Of a DNA stretch of 64,000 nt, positions 37,376 to 47,019 are shown piece by piece. The notes beneath the pieces were generated by a model, which saw only the letters and a list, made by a program, of their open reading frames with translations, was not told the origin of the DNA and did no database searches. Each line of letters opens with the position of its first letter. The stretch's first letter is position 1. A program made the position numbers and the translations under genes. Source of the DNA: Microbulbifer aggregans (lineage in GTDB: Bacteria > Pseudomonadota > Gammaproteobacteria > Pseudomonadales > Cellvibrionaceae); contig NZ_CP014143.1 in NCBI RefSeq assembly GCF_001750105.1, positions 1,975,001 through 2,039,000 of the forward strand. The letters run 5' to 3'.

Positions 37376-37471
37376 AGGGTGGGATCAATACGTGAACAGC
37401 TGTTTGTTGTAATCGTGAAAACAATCAAGGGTTTGGGCGCAAAAGCGGAGCCTAGTGTTTTGCTGTGTTGT

Positions 37472-37500
37472 CGTCATGCCAGCGCAGGTTGGCATCCTGG
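37472..37500. repeat. Dispersed palindromic repeat, copy 2
   Basis: CGTCATGCCAGCGCAGGTTGGCATCCTGG-type element (written here from its 5' half CGTCATGCCAGCGCAGG), with arms ATGCCA/TGGCAT around GCGCAGGT. It matches the copies at 34633 and 63905. Confidence 0.6.
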
Positions 37501-37570
37501 CCCTACTGATTTTACTCAGGTCCGCTCGGTGCCCAGGCAGCTACTACAGAAAGATTACGGAAACCCAAAA

Positions 37571-37595
37571 CGAGAAAAGGCCCTCGCGGGCCTTT
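37571..37595 (-). terminator. Terminator of the paralogue A gene
   Basis: Minus-strand stem 37588-37595 with 37576-37583 (8 bp), four-base loop, then TTCTCG. It follows the stop at 37614 by about 19 bases and separates that gene from the ligase-like gene downstream. Confidence 0.75.
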
Positions 37596-37613
37596 CCTTG
37601 GTGCAGCGTAATG

Positions 37614-38069
37614 TCAGTTCTTTGACGGGCACTTGTCATCGCAGCCACCCGCACCGGCAATCGGGGGCGGTGAGCTGGGCATGCCCGGTGCAGCGCCAGT
37701 GCGGCCCGGAGCCAGGGAGGAGCGGCCAGCGGCCGTCGCGGCAGAAACTTTACTCGGGTCGGCGCCACCGGCAATAGCGGCAGCCACCGCATCACGGGGC
37801 TTTACGCCCTTGGCGATCGCGGCGTCGACAATTTCCTGCGCCTTATCGGGGCGGTTAGCCACGGCAGCGGCAATAATCGCATCGGCTTCTTCCGGCGCGA
37901 TGGCCAGCGCCTCGGTCACGGCGGCTTCCACCGCAGTACCTTCGGCCACTGCATTGGCGATCACCTGGTTCATGGTGTAACCGGCCTTGATATATTCGGC
38001 TACGTCCGCTGTGGCGATACCGCTGAGCAGGCTCGCGCCCAGTGCAACCCCCAAAACCGCCTTCTTCAT
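37614..38069 (-). CDS. Exported small protein with TAAG / GGCDxxCPSKN C-terminal module (paralogue A)
   Basis: Unrecognised protein of 151 residues. The ATG at 38069 has AAGGAG upstream and starts a classical signal peptide (MKKAVLGVALGASLLSGIATA, cut about residue 21). The mature part is Ala-rich and helical with repeat-like units (AIAPEEADAIIAAAVANRP, then DKAQEIVDAAIAKGVKPRDA). It ends with AGGADP, TAAG at 112-115, a Pro-rich linker and GAGGCDDKCPSKN. The C-terminal ~90 residues match paralogue B at 34739-35665 almost residue for residue. It sits 188 bases downstream of the lapD-like gene on the same strand. Whether LapG cuts at TAAG is a hypothesis; the two Cys could form a disulfide or bind metal. 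Confidence 0.75.
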   Translation of the reverse strand: MKKAVLGVALGASLLSGIATADVAEYIKAGYTMNQVIANAVAEGTAVEAAVTEALAIAPEEADAIIAAAVANRPDKAQEIVDAAIAKGVKPRDAVAAAIAGGADPSKVSAATAAGRSSLAPGRTGAAPGMPSSPPPIAGAGGCDDKCPSKN

Positions 38070-38257
38070 GATGGCTCCTTTTATCAGTGTTTTTTTCCCG
38101 AAAGATGCGCCCAATTGTACCGGGCCCGCCGTAAATGGGAAGAGTTCACGCCATAAGGGCCAACGGTTTCTCATCCTCGCTTGTGGATAAACTCGTTAAA
38201 AAATCCATTTTGTCCTGTAATGACAGCAGGCCTCTGCCCAGGCATTCCGGAATGCCT

Positions 38258-39487
38258 TTATGCAGTGGGTTCAGGTTGCAGCCTGTTTTGCGCTTTGTGC
38301 TCCTGCAAACGGCCGTTTCTGGAGGCTTGCATACTACCAGTCGCTTTAGCGGGTGTTGCTGGCTTCCCTGCGGGCCGCTGCACTTGAATCTCCAGCACCG
38401 GTGGGTTCGGTTTACCGATACACTCCCCGTAAACACACCACTGGAACGGGCCCAGCAGCCGCATTTGTGCAAAAGCCCACTTGAGACGTTCCAGGGCCGC
38501 CCGCCGGGTGATCGATCCTGAAAGCGGCATCACCATCACGCGCAGCCCCCGGCCCTCGGCACGGGGTGGCACGGGGTCGCCAGCGCTGGACTCGGGCTGG
38601 ATGGCCCCAATCGCCGCGCACAGCCAGCCGGCCAGCCCGCAGGCGGCGGTGCGGTAGCTGTGCGGCATATAAATGGCGTACTCCTGCCCCCCCAGGTGAT
38701 AGAGCTGCACCCCGGGGGACCAGCTTTCCAGGTGCGCGCGCAGCAGTTCCGGCAGGGCGCTGCCGGCTAGAGAGTTAGAGTTTTGATTCCAGCTTGGGCC
38801 GCTACCGCCATCGGTATCCACCAGCAGCCAGTACTCTTCACCGCTCCGTGCGCCCCAGCGTTCCCGCTTGCACAGCTGCTCTTCAAATTCCCTCCGGTTG
38901 CCCATTGGTGGCAGCGCGGTTGTTGCGGCGGGTTTTGTTTGGGGTTGCTGGTTGCTGCGTCTCCACGCCGTGAGCAGCGCCAGGGCCATGCTAGCCACAA
39001 AAAGCCCTGCGTAACCCTTGGCCAACCGCCATAACTGTTGCTGGGCGGGTGCGGTGTGGATCTGTGCCTCCACAAAGGCAAGGGCTTGCCAGCCCTGATC
39101 GATGGTCGCAGCCGCGGCCGGTGGCTTGAGGTCTATCCACTCAGTGAACCAGGCGGGCACCGGTGTTTGCAGTGTGGGGCTGTGCCGTTCCGTCAGGATG
39201 GTATTGTCCAATGCGCGGACAGAGATCGCCCGGTAGTGCCCGCCCTGCACCAGGGCAGTGATGGTGGTCTCCAGGCTCAGGGTATCGTCCTCTATTACAT
39301 AGGGACGCAGGGCCAGTGCCAGGGTGTTGGCGCTATCCCGCGCAGTGCCCTGCAACTCCGTCTGCAGGTAGTCGCGCGTAGTCGCCATCGAGAGCCACAG
39401 GCCTCCGCCCAGAGCCAGGACCAGAACCAGCGCCAATGGCAGGGAGTGTAGGGTGCGAAGGCCAGGTGGGGTGTTCGGTCGGTCCAT
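38258..39487 (-). CDS. LapD-like inner-membrane receptor with degenerate GGDEF and no EAL domain
   Basis: Membrane protein of 409 residues. Two helices (about 15-33 and 158-175) flank a periplasmic LapD_MoxY_N-type domain. It begins ATTRDYLQTELQGTARDSAN and contains QGW (Trp133), equivalent to the region by which LapD holds LapG. After the second helix there is no clear HAMP. A degenerate GGDEF domain follows: MGNRREFEEQL (195-205), LLVDTD and GGQEY (266-270) in place of GGDEF. The protein then ends in a low-complexity tail, whereas LapD of Pseudomonas continues into a c-di-GMP-binding EAL domain. Both enzymatic and receptor sites for c-di-GMP are therefore missing. It lies 72 bases downstream of lapG. 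AAGGAGGG precedes the ATG. Confidence 0.75.
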   Translation of the reverse strand: MDRPNTPPGLRTLHSLPLALVLVLALGGGLWLSMATTRDYLQTELQGTARDSANTLALALRPYVIEDDTLSLETTITALVQGGHYRAISVRALDNTILTERHSPTLQTPVPAWFTEWIDLKPPAAAATIDQGWQALAFVEAQIHTAPAQQQLWRLAKGYAGLFVASMALALLTAWRRSNQQPQTKPAATTALPPMGNRREFEEQLCKRERWGARSGEEYWLLVDTDGGSGPSWNQNSNSLAGSALPELLRAHLESWSPGVQLYHLGGQEYAIYMPHSYRTAACGLAGWLCAAIGAIQPESSAGDPVPPRAEGRGLRVMVMPLSGSITRRAALERLKWAFAQMRLLGPFQWCVYGECIGKPNPPVLEIQVQRPAGKPATPAKATGSMQASRNGRLQEHKAQNRLQPEPTA

Positions 39488-39559
39488 GACAACCCTCCTT
39501 CTTTATATACGATGCTGTCTTTTATTGTTGAAATATCAGTTTTCGAGTCGGCGGGGTGG

Positions 39560-40276
39560 CTAATAAATGTCCAGCCCCTCAGACCGTAGCCGCCGGCGTA
39601 GGTCCTCCCACATGAGTGAACCACTGTAATCCCGCACTTGCTGGGGCTGGGCGGACAAGGGTTGCAGCCAAATTCCGGCGGAATTGAAACTATAGACCGG
39701 TTCCAGATCTTTGCGCTGGTCAGCGGGCGCTACCGTGTTGGTCAGGTTATCCAGTACCAGCGGCACCACGCCGGGGGCGGGCGTATACAGCAGCACCATG
39801 TGGGCCTGGTTACGCTCCAGGGCATTTACATACATCAGGCGCAGTTGCGCGGGCGGTATCTCTACTGCCTGTAAAGTGAACAGCTTGGCAATGACAAAGT
39901 CTTCACAGTCCCCTCCCTGGGAGGCGACAAACTCTACCGGCGTAGCCCAGTAATCCTCCACCCCCCAGTGGGCAGTGTCTTCCACAAATGGCACCCTGTT
40001 CAGGTAGCGGTTGACCCGCTTCAGGCGCTGTTGCGCACTGCCGCCGGTCTGCACGCGTATAAACCGATCCCAATGCTGTAAATGCCTACCTGCGCCTGAG
40101 CCGAAGCGGGCCTCCATTTGGCCCACCAGCCCCGGCGGTATCAACGGCGTATTCGCAGGCATCGCCTCAGCGGCAAATAACAACCCCAGGGTGAACGTGG
40201 CCAACAACAGGCTCCGTGTGCCCAGCAAAACCACGGACCGAAAACTGCGTGGTAAAGATTGGTTTCGAACTTGCAT
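39560..40276 (-). CDS. lapG: LapG-type periplasmic cysteine protease (transglutaminase-like)
   Basis: Bacterial transglutaminase-like cysteine proteinase of 238 residues. A signal peptide (about 1-38) is followed by the catalytic domain with Cys124 (SQGGDCEDF), His159 (NQAHMVLLY) and Asp176 (PLVLDNLTN), the full LapG triad. HWGVEDYWATPVEF precedes the Cys as in LapG. Known LapG enzymes sit in the periplasm, need Ca2+ and cut the N-terminus of LapA-type adhesins at TAAG/PAAG when c-di-GMP is low. The next gene is the LapD-like partner. No LapA-type adhesin is in the window, but two small exported proteins with TAAG are encoded downstream. AGGGATG precedes the ATG. Confidence 0.88.
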   Translation of the reverse strand: MQVRNQSLPRSFRSVVLLGTRSLLLATFTLGLLFAAEAMPANTPLIPPGLVGQMEARFGSGAGRHLQHWDRFIRVQTGGSAQQRLKRVNRYLNRVPFVEDTAHWGVEDYWATPVEFVASQGGDCEDFVIAKLFTLQAVEIPPAQLRLMYVNALERNQAHMVLLYTPAPGVVPLVLDNLTNTVAPADQRKDLEPVYSFNSAGIWLQPLSAQPQQVRDYSGSLMWEDLRRRLRSEGLDIY

Positions 40277-40719
40277 TCACATCCCTGAAAGCCACAAGAG
40301 CGTAATAAAGCCTTAAGGGGCTGGGTTAAGTAGCGGCACGCAGCCCAGCACAGGCCAACAGGAAGAAGTGTGGCAGCCCCAAAACGGGCCGCACGAAAAG
40401 CGCCGGTATTCACGTAGTAGCACACGCCGTTATTTGGTGCTTGTGGAGTGAGTGCAGAAAGAGCAAGTCGCCACAAACGGTAAAGTCGTCAAGTGATAAA
40501 TAGGCGAGAGATAGATGTAGCAAAGAGCAGCCACTCGCAGTTTGACGTCAAATATCCAAAAAGATGAATAAACCATCAGTGGAAAGCCGTCATTAAGTGG
40601 TACGAATACATCAGTTTGCCGCTAGGACATGATTGCTGACACGGGATGACAACGCTCCCCAGAAAAAAACGTTGAAGCGGACTCACCGCGCATTGAAGTG
40701 CCAACGGGGTCTGGTAAAG

Positions 40720-40735
40720 TGTGACTCCTGTCACG
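40720..40735. promoter_or_regulatory. Candidate CRP-like site upstream of galU
   Basis: TGTGACTCCTGTCACG fits TGTGA-N6-TCACA at nine of ten positions. It is 449 bases upstream of galU and 443 bases upstream of lapG, in the divergent region. Consensus match only. Confidence 0.4.
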
Positions 40736-41000
40736 CCGCAAGTGCGAGCCAACCAGGGTTGGCCAAAAAATAGACACTGGCGTGACCGCTTAACTGACCA
40801 AACCGGCTGATTGGGGTTGACCAGCTTCAATACAGGAACCGGCAAGCTGCCTTCAGGAAGGTTGCAGCCAGGAAAGTCACAGCGGCAATTGAATAAACAC
40901 GGGGTCAAGGGGCCACTGCCAACGGGTGGTGGGAGCTGGGGGAGTCCATTCAAATGGTATCGCGCGCTGCCCATGGGGATGGGCGCCGCGTACCGCCTTG

Positions 41001-41032
41001 CTGAACCACCGCGCAGCCGCGCGGTGGTTCAG
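41001..41032. other. 14-bp perfect hairpin in the galU leader
   Basis: Arms 41001-41014 and 41019-41032 are exact complements around a four-base loop (AGCC). No T-run follows, so it is not a simple terminator. It is 153 bases ahead of galU. Confidence 0.6.
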
Positions 41033-41184
41033 TGCCGTCCCTCCTAATCCAATTCCGGTAATGTCGGCTCCGCTTGCCCGGGGCTGGCCTGATGGCGTAT
41101 TGGCAAGTCACCACTGGCGGCTGCAGCCATTCCCATTGGGTGGCAAAACAAGAATACAAAGGGTGCACAAAAAGGAAGGCAATC

Positions 41185-42096
<912 letters not shown>

Positions 42097-42270
42097 GTAG
42101 ATAGCAGGCTTCTGACGCCGTACCCAAAGTGCATATTGCGGCATGGTAAATGCACATTGAACCGATGGGGCTTGTAGTAAGACCAATGACAGTCGTTGCT
42201 CGAAGTTTATCCATTTAAAAGAATACAGTTCACGCCTAGTGCATGAGCAATCTATTTTTTTGTGATTTTG

Positions 42271-42819
42271 ATGAATGTAATAAAGACAAAGCTACCGGGC
42301 GTGGTGATCATCGAGCCAAAAGTGTTCGGCGATCACCGAGGCTTCTTCTTGGAAAGTTTCCAGAAGGATCGGTATCGGGATGAGGCTGGTATCGATCTTG
42401 AATTCGTTCAAGACAACCATTCCCGCTCATCCTACGGCGTCCTGAGAGGCCTACATTTTCAGAAGACAAGGCCTCAAGGCAAGCTGGTCCGTGTGGTTTC
42501 CGGTGAGGTTCTGGATGTGGCTCTGGATATCAATCCAGATTCTTCCACTTTTGGCCAGTATGAGGCCGTCGTACTCTCAGCAGACAATCATCGTCAGTTC
42601 TGGGTTCCGCCCGGCTATGCCCATGGATTTGTGGTCCTCTCTGAGTTTGCTGATTTCGAATACAAGTGCACGGAGTATTACGACCCTTCTGATGAAGGCG
42701 GAATCATTTGGAATGACCCGGACGTGGGGATTGATTGGGAAGTCGACTCCCCCAAGCTCTCAGACAAGGATCTGAAGCTGCCAACAATTGCTGAATACGC
42801 AGCGCAGCTTAAAGGGTAG
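42271..42819 (+). CDS. rmlC: dTDP-4-dehydrorhamnose 3,5-epimerase, copy 2
   Basis: Cupin epimerase of 182 residues, paralogue of 30170-30718. EPKVFGDHRGFFLESFQ, EFVQDNHSRSSYGVLRGLHF and FWVPPGYAHGFVV are the family motifs. The frame opens at 42262 (GTG) but the ATG at 42271 gives the standard N-terminus. It is the first of a tightly packed rmlC-D-B-A series and has a less GC-biased codon choice than copy 1. Confidence 0.95.
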   Translation: MNVIKTKLPGVVIIEPKVFGDHRGFFLESFQKDRYRDEAGIDLEFVQDNHSRSSYGVLRGLHFQKTRPQGKLVRVVSGEVLDVALDINPDSSTFGQYEAVVLSADNHRQFWVPPGYAHGFVVLSEFADFEYKCTEYYDPSDEGGIIWNDPDVGIDWEVDSPKLSDKDLKLPTIAEYAAQLKG

Positions 42820-42827
42820 CTTCAGAG

Positions 42828-43733
42828 ATGAGAGTTTTATTATTTGGAGCCAACGGCCAGGTTGGTAGGGCGTGTCAGGAACTGATGGCCGGCCCGGAGT
42901 TTGAGCTACTTCCCATAACTCGTAGAGAAGCAGATCTTTCCAACCCCGCAGAGGCTTACGAAGCCGTAGTGTCCCGTGAACCGCAATTAGTGATCAATGC
43001 CAGCGCTTATACCGCGGTCGACAAGGCTGAGTCTGAACCGGAGTTGGCCCAGAGTGTCAACGGCGACAGCGTTGCAGCAATGGGTAAAGCTTGTGCCAAA
43101 GTTGATATCCCCTTGATTCATATTTCAACCGATTATGTGTTCGACGGCCAGGGTTCCAAACCGTATAAGGAAGAAGATCCCGTCAACCCAATGGGGGTTT
43201 ACGGGGCGACAAAGCTAGCTGGTGAGCAAGCTTTAGAGGCCGGCAGTAACAAGGTTGTCATTCTCCGCTCCAGCTGGGTGTTTGGCGAGTATGGCTCAAA
43301 TTTTGTGAAGACCATGCTGCGCCTGGGTGCTTCACGACCGGAGCTTGGCGTGGTGTCTGATCAGGTGGGTAAGCCCACGTATGCCACTGATATTGCCAGC
43401 GTAATCCTCAGCCTGACCCGCATATATCGTGATACCGGTGATCTTCCCTGGGGTATTTACCATTGTAGCAATCAGGGTACATGCTCCTGGTACGATTTCG
43501 CCTGTGAAATATTCAATCAAGCGGAATCACAGGGTTTTCTGGAATCTTCACCAGCTGTGAAGCCAATCACGACGGGTCAATACCCAACACCCGCTGCTCG
43601 CCCCGCTTACTCAGTATTGGATTGCAGTAAGCTGGAGCGGCTATTGGGAGCGCCTCTGTCTCATTGGCAGGTTGGATTAGAGCGAATGTTGTCACACTTA
43701 GCTGCGAGTGCCTGGCTAGGAGAAAGCAAATGA
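42828..43733 (+). CDS. rmlD: dTDP-4-dehydrorhamnose reductase, copy 2
   Basis: RmlD of 301 residues: [14 protein letters not shown] nucleotide motif, [23 protein letters not shown], and YGATKLAGE with the catalytic Tyr and Lys. Begins 8 bases after rmlC copy 2; its stop overlaps the start of rmlB copy 2 (ATGA), so translation is coupled. Compared with copy 1 the dimer-interface and C-terminal segments differ, so this is an old or imported paralogue, not a recent duplicate. Confidence 0.95.
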   Translation: MRVLLFGANGQVGRACQELMAGPEFELLPITRREADLSNPAEAYEAVVSREPQLVINASAYTAVDKAESEPELAQSVNGDSVAAMGKACAKVDIPLIHISTDYVFDGQGSKPYKEEDPVNPMGVYGATKLAGEQALEAGSNKVVILRSSWVFGEYGSNFVKTMLRLGASRPELGVVSDQVGKPTYATDIASVILSLTRIYRDTGDLPWGIYHCSNQGTCSWYDFACEIFNQAESQGFLESSPAVKPITTGQYPTPAARPAYSVLDCSKLERLLGAPLSHWQVGLERMLSHLAASAWLGESK

Positions 43734-44803
43734 AAATCATGGTCACCGGTGGAGCTGGCTTTATCGGCAGTGCAGTCGTTCGATACTTGATTGGTGAAAC
43801 TGATCACGAAGTATTGAATATTGATGCGCTCACCTATGCAGGAAACCTCGAGTCCATCCCCTGTAGCGACGATCCGCGCTACCAGTTCAAACAAATCGAT
43901 ATTTGTGATGCTGTAACACTGGATGCAGCATTCGCCGAATTTCAGCCAGACGCTGTGATGCACTTGGCTGCAGAGAGCCACGTGGACCGCTCCATCGACG
44001 GTCCCGCAGAGTTTATGCAGACAAATATAATGGGCACCTACAATATGTTGGAAGTGGCTCGTCGCTACTGGTCATCGTTGGGTCCTGACGCTAAGGCCGT
44101 CTTCCGCTTTCATCACATCTCTACGGATGAGGTATACGGGGATCTTGGCCCGCAAGGCCTGTTTACAGAAACGACGCCTTACGAACCCAGTTCGCCATAT
44201 TCGGCCAGTAAAGCGTCCAGCGATCACTTGGTTCGCGCCTGGTTGCGGACATTCGGTCTACCAACCATCGTAACCAACTGCTCGAATAATTATGGGCCTT
44301 ACCACTTCCCGGAAAAATTGATCCCATTAATGATTCTCAATGCCCTCGCGGGCAAGGCATTGCCTGTTTATGGTGACGGAAGTCAGATTCGTGACTGGCT
44401 CTATGTTGAAGATCATGCGAGAGCCCTGGTCAAAGTAGTAACTGAAGGGCAGGTAGGTGCGACCTACAACATTGGTGGCCACAATGAGCGAAAAAATATA
44501 GACGTTGTAAAAACTATTTGCTCGATCCTCGAAGAGCTGGCGCCGGAAAACCCCAACTCAAAAAAAACAGGCAATGAGGGTGGCTTTGAGTCACTGATTA
44601 CCTATGTGGCGGACCGTCCCGGTCATGATGTCCGCTACGCAATCGATGCCAGCAAAATAGAGCGAGAGCTCGGTTGGGTGCCTGCAGAAACGTTTGAAAG
44701 CGGGATCCGAAAGACTGTTCAGTGGTATCTGAACAATGAGAGCTGGTGGCAGCGAGTGCTGGACGGTAGTTATCAAGGTCAGCGCTTGGGGCTGGCAAGC
44801 TGA
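43730..44803 (+). CDS. rmlB: dTDP-glucose 4,6-dehydratase, copy 2
   Basis: RmlB of 357 residues. [43 protein letters not shown] and [15 protein letters not shown] are present. The ATG at 43730 has AGGAG upstream and overlaps the rmlD stop; the frame is open from 43664 but within rmlD. It shares the function of copy 1 at 31880 and is followed 38 bases later by rmlA. Confidence 0.95.
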   Translation: MKIMVTGGAGFIGSAVVRYLIGETDHEVLNIDALTYAGNLESIPCSDDPRYQFKQIDICDAVTLDAAFAEFQPDAVMHLAAESHVDRSIDGPAEFMQTNIMGTYNMLEVARRYWSSLGPDAKAVFRFHHISTDEVYGDLGPQGLFTETTPYEPSSPYSASKASSDHLVRAWLRTFGLPTIVTNCSNNYGPYHFPEKLIPLMILNALAGKALPVYGDGSQIRDWLYVEDHARALVKVVTEGQVGATYNIGGHNERKNIDVVKTICSILEELAPENPNSKKTGNEGGFESLITYVADRPGHDVRYAIDASKIERELGWVPAETFESGIRKTVQWYLNNESWWQRVLDGSYQGQRLGLAS

Positions 44804-44841
44804 TTTGACTCGCAGGCAATACAAAGAATAAAGGTTTTAAC

Positions 44842-45708
44842 ATGAAAGGTATTATTCTGGCAGGCGGTTCGGGTACCCGCCTCTATCCATTGACAAAGAG
44901 CATCTGCAAGCAGCTGCTTCCCGTCTACGATAAGCCGATGATTTACTATCCACTTTCTACTCTGATGCTGGCGGGTATCAAAGACATTTTGATCATTTCT
45001 ACCCCTGAAGATACACCTCGGTTTTCTCAAATGTTGGGTGATGGCACCCAGTGGGGGATCAACCTGCAATATGCTGTGCAACCATCACCCGACGGACTGA
45101 CACAAGCTTTTATCATCGGGGAAGAGTTTATCGCTGGAGATAGTTGTGCACTTATATTGGGCGATAATCTCTTTTTCGGTCATGGAATGTCGCAGGCGCT
45201 TCAGCGTGCTGCACAGAAAGATAGTGGAGCAACCGTATTCGCTTACCCCGTCAGCGATCCAGAACGTTTTGGTGTGGTTGAGTTCGGTACAGATGGCCAG
45301 GCTATCAGTATTGAAGAAAAACCGCAGAATCCAAAGTCCCGCTACGCTGTAACGGGGCTCTATTTTTATGACAGTAGTGTAGTCCAGCGTGCTAGAGACG
45401 TTCGACCCTCTGCGAGGGGGGAGTTGGAAATTACTGATCTGAACTTGATGTACCTGGAACAGAATGAGTTGAGCGTGGAGTTAATGGGCAGGGGCTCTGC
45501 CTGGTTGGATACAGGTACACATGATTCGTTGATGGAGGCTGGAAATTTTGTTCAAACGATTGAACATCGTCAGGGACTCAAGATTGCTTGTCCGGAAGAA
45601 ATTGCTTGGCGGCAAGGGTGGATTGACGACTTAAGAATGAAAGAGTTGGCAGAACCCCTGCTAAAGGGCGGATACGGAGAATATCTACTTTCTATTATGA
45701 ATTTTTGA
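44842..45708 (+). CDS. rmlA: Glucose-1-phosphate thymidylyltransferase
   Basis: Enzyme of 288 residues for the first step of dTDP-L-rhamnose synthesis, usually inhibited by the end product dTDP-rhamnose. Motifs: [45 protein letters not shown] and IEEKP. It is the only rmlA in the window and must serve both rml sets. AAAGG precedes the ATG. The following DNA becomes visibly AT-rich. Confidence 0.96.
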   Translation: MKGIILAGGSGTRLYPLTKSICKQLLPVYDKPMIYYPLSTLMLAGIKDILIISTPEDTPRFSQMLGDGTQWGINLQYAVQPSPDGLTQAFIIGEEFIAGDSCALILGDNLFFGHGMSQALQRAAQKDSGATVFAYPVSDPERFGVVEFGTDGQAISIEEKPQNPKSRYAVTGLYFYDSSVVQRARDVRPSARGELEITDLNLMYLEQNELSVELMGRGSAWLDTGTHDSLMEAGNFVQTIEHRQGLKIACPEEIAWRQGWIDDLRMKELAEPLLKGGYGEYLLSIMNF

Positions 45709-45846
45709 TCTGTTTTTGGGGTTGGGGTTTTAGCAAATAGCTCGGACTTCTGAATAAATTAAGGAAATACTTGAACAAGGGGAGTTATCGCTGGCTATAT
45801 TTAAGCGAACTGCCTTTTAATTAGCATCGAGATGTTAAGGTTGAAT

Positions 45847-47019
45847 ATGCCAAAAAAAAGAACTGACCTAGTCGACAGCGGAAGTAAAACAGTAAGGATC
45901 TTAGGCACTCGGGGCGTTCCTGCAAGCCATGGGGGGTTTGAGACTTTCGCAGAGAAGCTTGCTTTATATTTGGTTGATCGAGGCTGGCAGGTCGTTGTTT
46001 ATTGTCAGGAGGAAGGGGCAGGGAAATTTAGGGAGGACGATTGGAACGGCATTGCTAGGGTGATTATTCCGGAGCCAAATGAGGGAGCCTTGGGAACAAT
46101 TCGTTTCGACTGGAAGGCGATTTCGCACGCAGCGCAGCATAAGGAGGATTTAATGCTGGTGCTCGGATATAATACAGCATTTTTTTGCCTCATTTTCCGA
46201 CTCAAAGGCATTGCTAATATTATTAACATGGATGGCATCGAGTGGAAAAGAGCTAAGTGGGGGGCAATTGCAAAGACTTGGTTCTGGCTAAATGAAAGGT
46301 TTGGCTGTTGGTTTGGAAATCACTTAATAGCCGATCATCCCGAAATAAAAAGGCATCTGGCAACTCGAGTTAGCGAAAATAAAATAACTATGATCCCATA
46401 TGGTGCCGACCAGGTCCTAGAAGCCGACCCCACCCTTTTGGGTGAGTTTGGCTTGGAGCCCTATGGATATGCAATTGTCGTCGCTCGCCCTGAGCCAGAG
46501 AACTCGATTTTACAAATTGTAAAAGGATTTTCGGAAAAAAAGCGGGGTAGAAAGCTAATCTTGATTGGAAATTACGATATTTCAAATACCTATCATAAGA
46601 AGGTTATGGCCTCAGCTAGTGAGGAGGTGATTTTCCCTGGTGCTATTTACGATAAAGTTAAGATCAATGCTCTGCGTCGCTTCTCTTTTTTGTATATTCA
46701 TGGTCATACGGTAGGAGGCACAAATCCGTCATTAGTTGAAGCCCTTGGCGCAGGTCTGCCTGTATTGGCACATGAAAATAAATTTAACCGGTGGGTGGCC
46801 GGCGAAGGCAATGCATACTTTGAGGATGAAAATTCTTTTAGCATTGTTTTAGAGGACCTTTTATCTAGGCCCTTGGCACTCAGGGAGATGAGCCTAAATT
46901 CTCGGGCACTTTTTGATAAAAAATTTAGGTGGAACATGATTCTGGAGCAGTATGAGCAGTTGATGCAATTTTGGCTTTCTGGGCAAAGTGTTGATGAGGG
47001 TGAAATTGTTCAAGCTTGA
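45847..47019 (+). CDS. DUF1972-type glycosyltransferase (probable rhamnosyltransferase)
   Basis: GT-B fold transferase of 390 residues. The N-terminal DUF1972 signature is ILGTRGVPASHGGFETFAEK. The C-terminal nucleotide-sugar domain has VGGTNPSLVEALGAGLPVLA with the acidic residue of GT4 enzymes. Proteins with this architecture include the pneumococcal Cps2T rhamnosyltransferase, so rhamnose transfer is likely given the rml operon just upstream. The ATG at 45847 has AAGG seven bases upstream; another ATG at 45832 is possible. This is the first gene of the AT-rich core. Confidence 0.82.
   Translation: MPKKRTDLVDSGSKTVRILGTRGVPASHGGFETFAEKLALYLVDRGWQVVVYCQEEGAGKFREDDWNGIARVIIPEPNEGALGTIRFDWKAISHAAQHKEDLMLVLGYNTAFFCLIFRLKGIANIINMDGIEWKRAKWGAIAKTWFWLNERFGCWFGNHLIADHPEIKRHLATRVSENKITMIPYGADQVLEADPTLLGEFGLEPYGYAIVVARPEPENSILQIVKGFSEKKRGRKLILIGNYDISNTYHKKVMASASEEVIFPGAIYDKVKINALRRFSFLYIHGHTVGGTNPSLVEALGAGLPVLAHENKFNRWVAGEGNAYFEDENSFSIVLEDLLSRPLALREMSLNSRALFDKKFRWNMILEQYEQLMQFWLSGQSVDEGEIVQA

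Larger units (their letters stand above)
40277..41184. other. 908-base non-coding region between lapG and galU
   Basis: No frame with convincing coding character. It holds the promoter of lapG (minus) and a long leader for the galU/rml operon (plus). Visible signals are a CRP-like site at 40720-40735 and a 14-bp perfect hairpin at 41001-41032. No ops/JUMPstart sequence was found. It may also hold an uncharacterised RNA. Confidence 0.5.

Noticed and set aside
40277..41184. ops/JUMPstart element for RfaH ahead of the polysaccharide operon
   Set aside because: I looked for GGCGGTAGNNTGC in this leader and before 42271 and 55417 and did not find it.
41074..41184. Longer GalU with 37 extra N-terminal residues
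   Set aside because: The ATG at 41185 has a strong ribosome site and gives the conserved GalU N-terminus.
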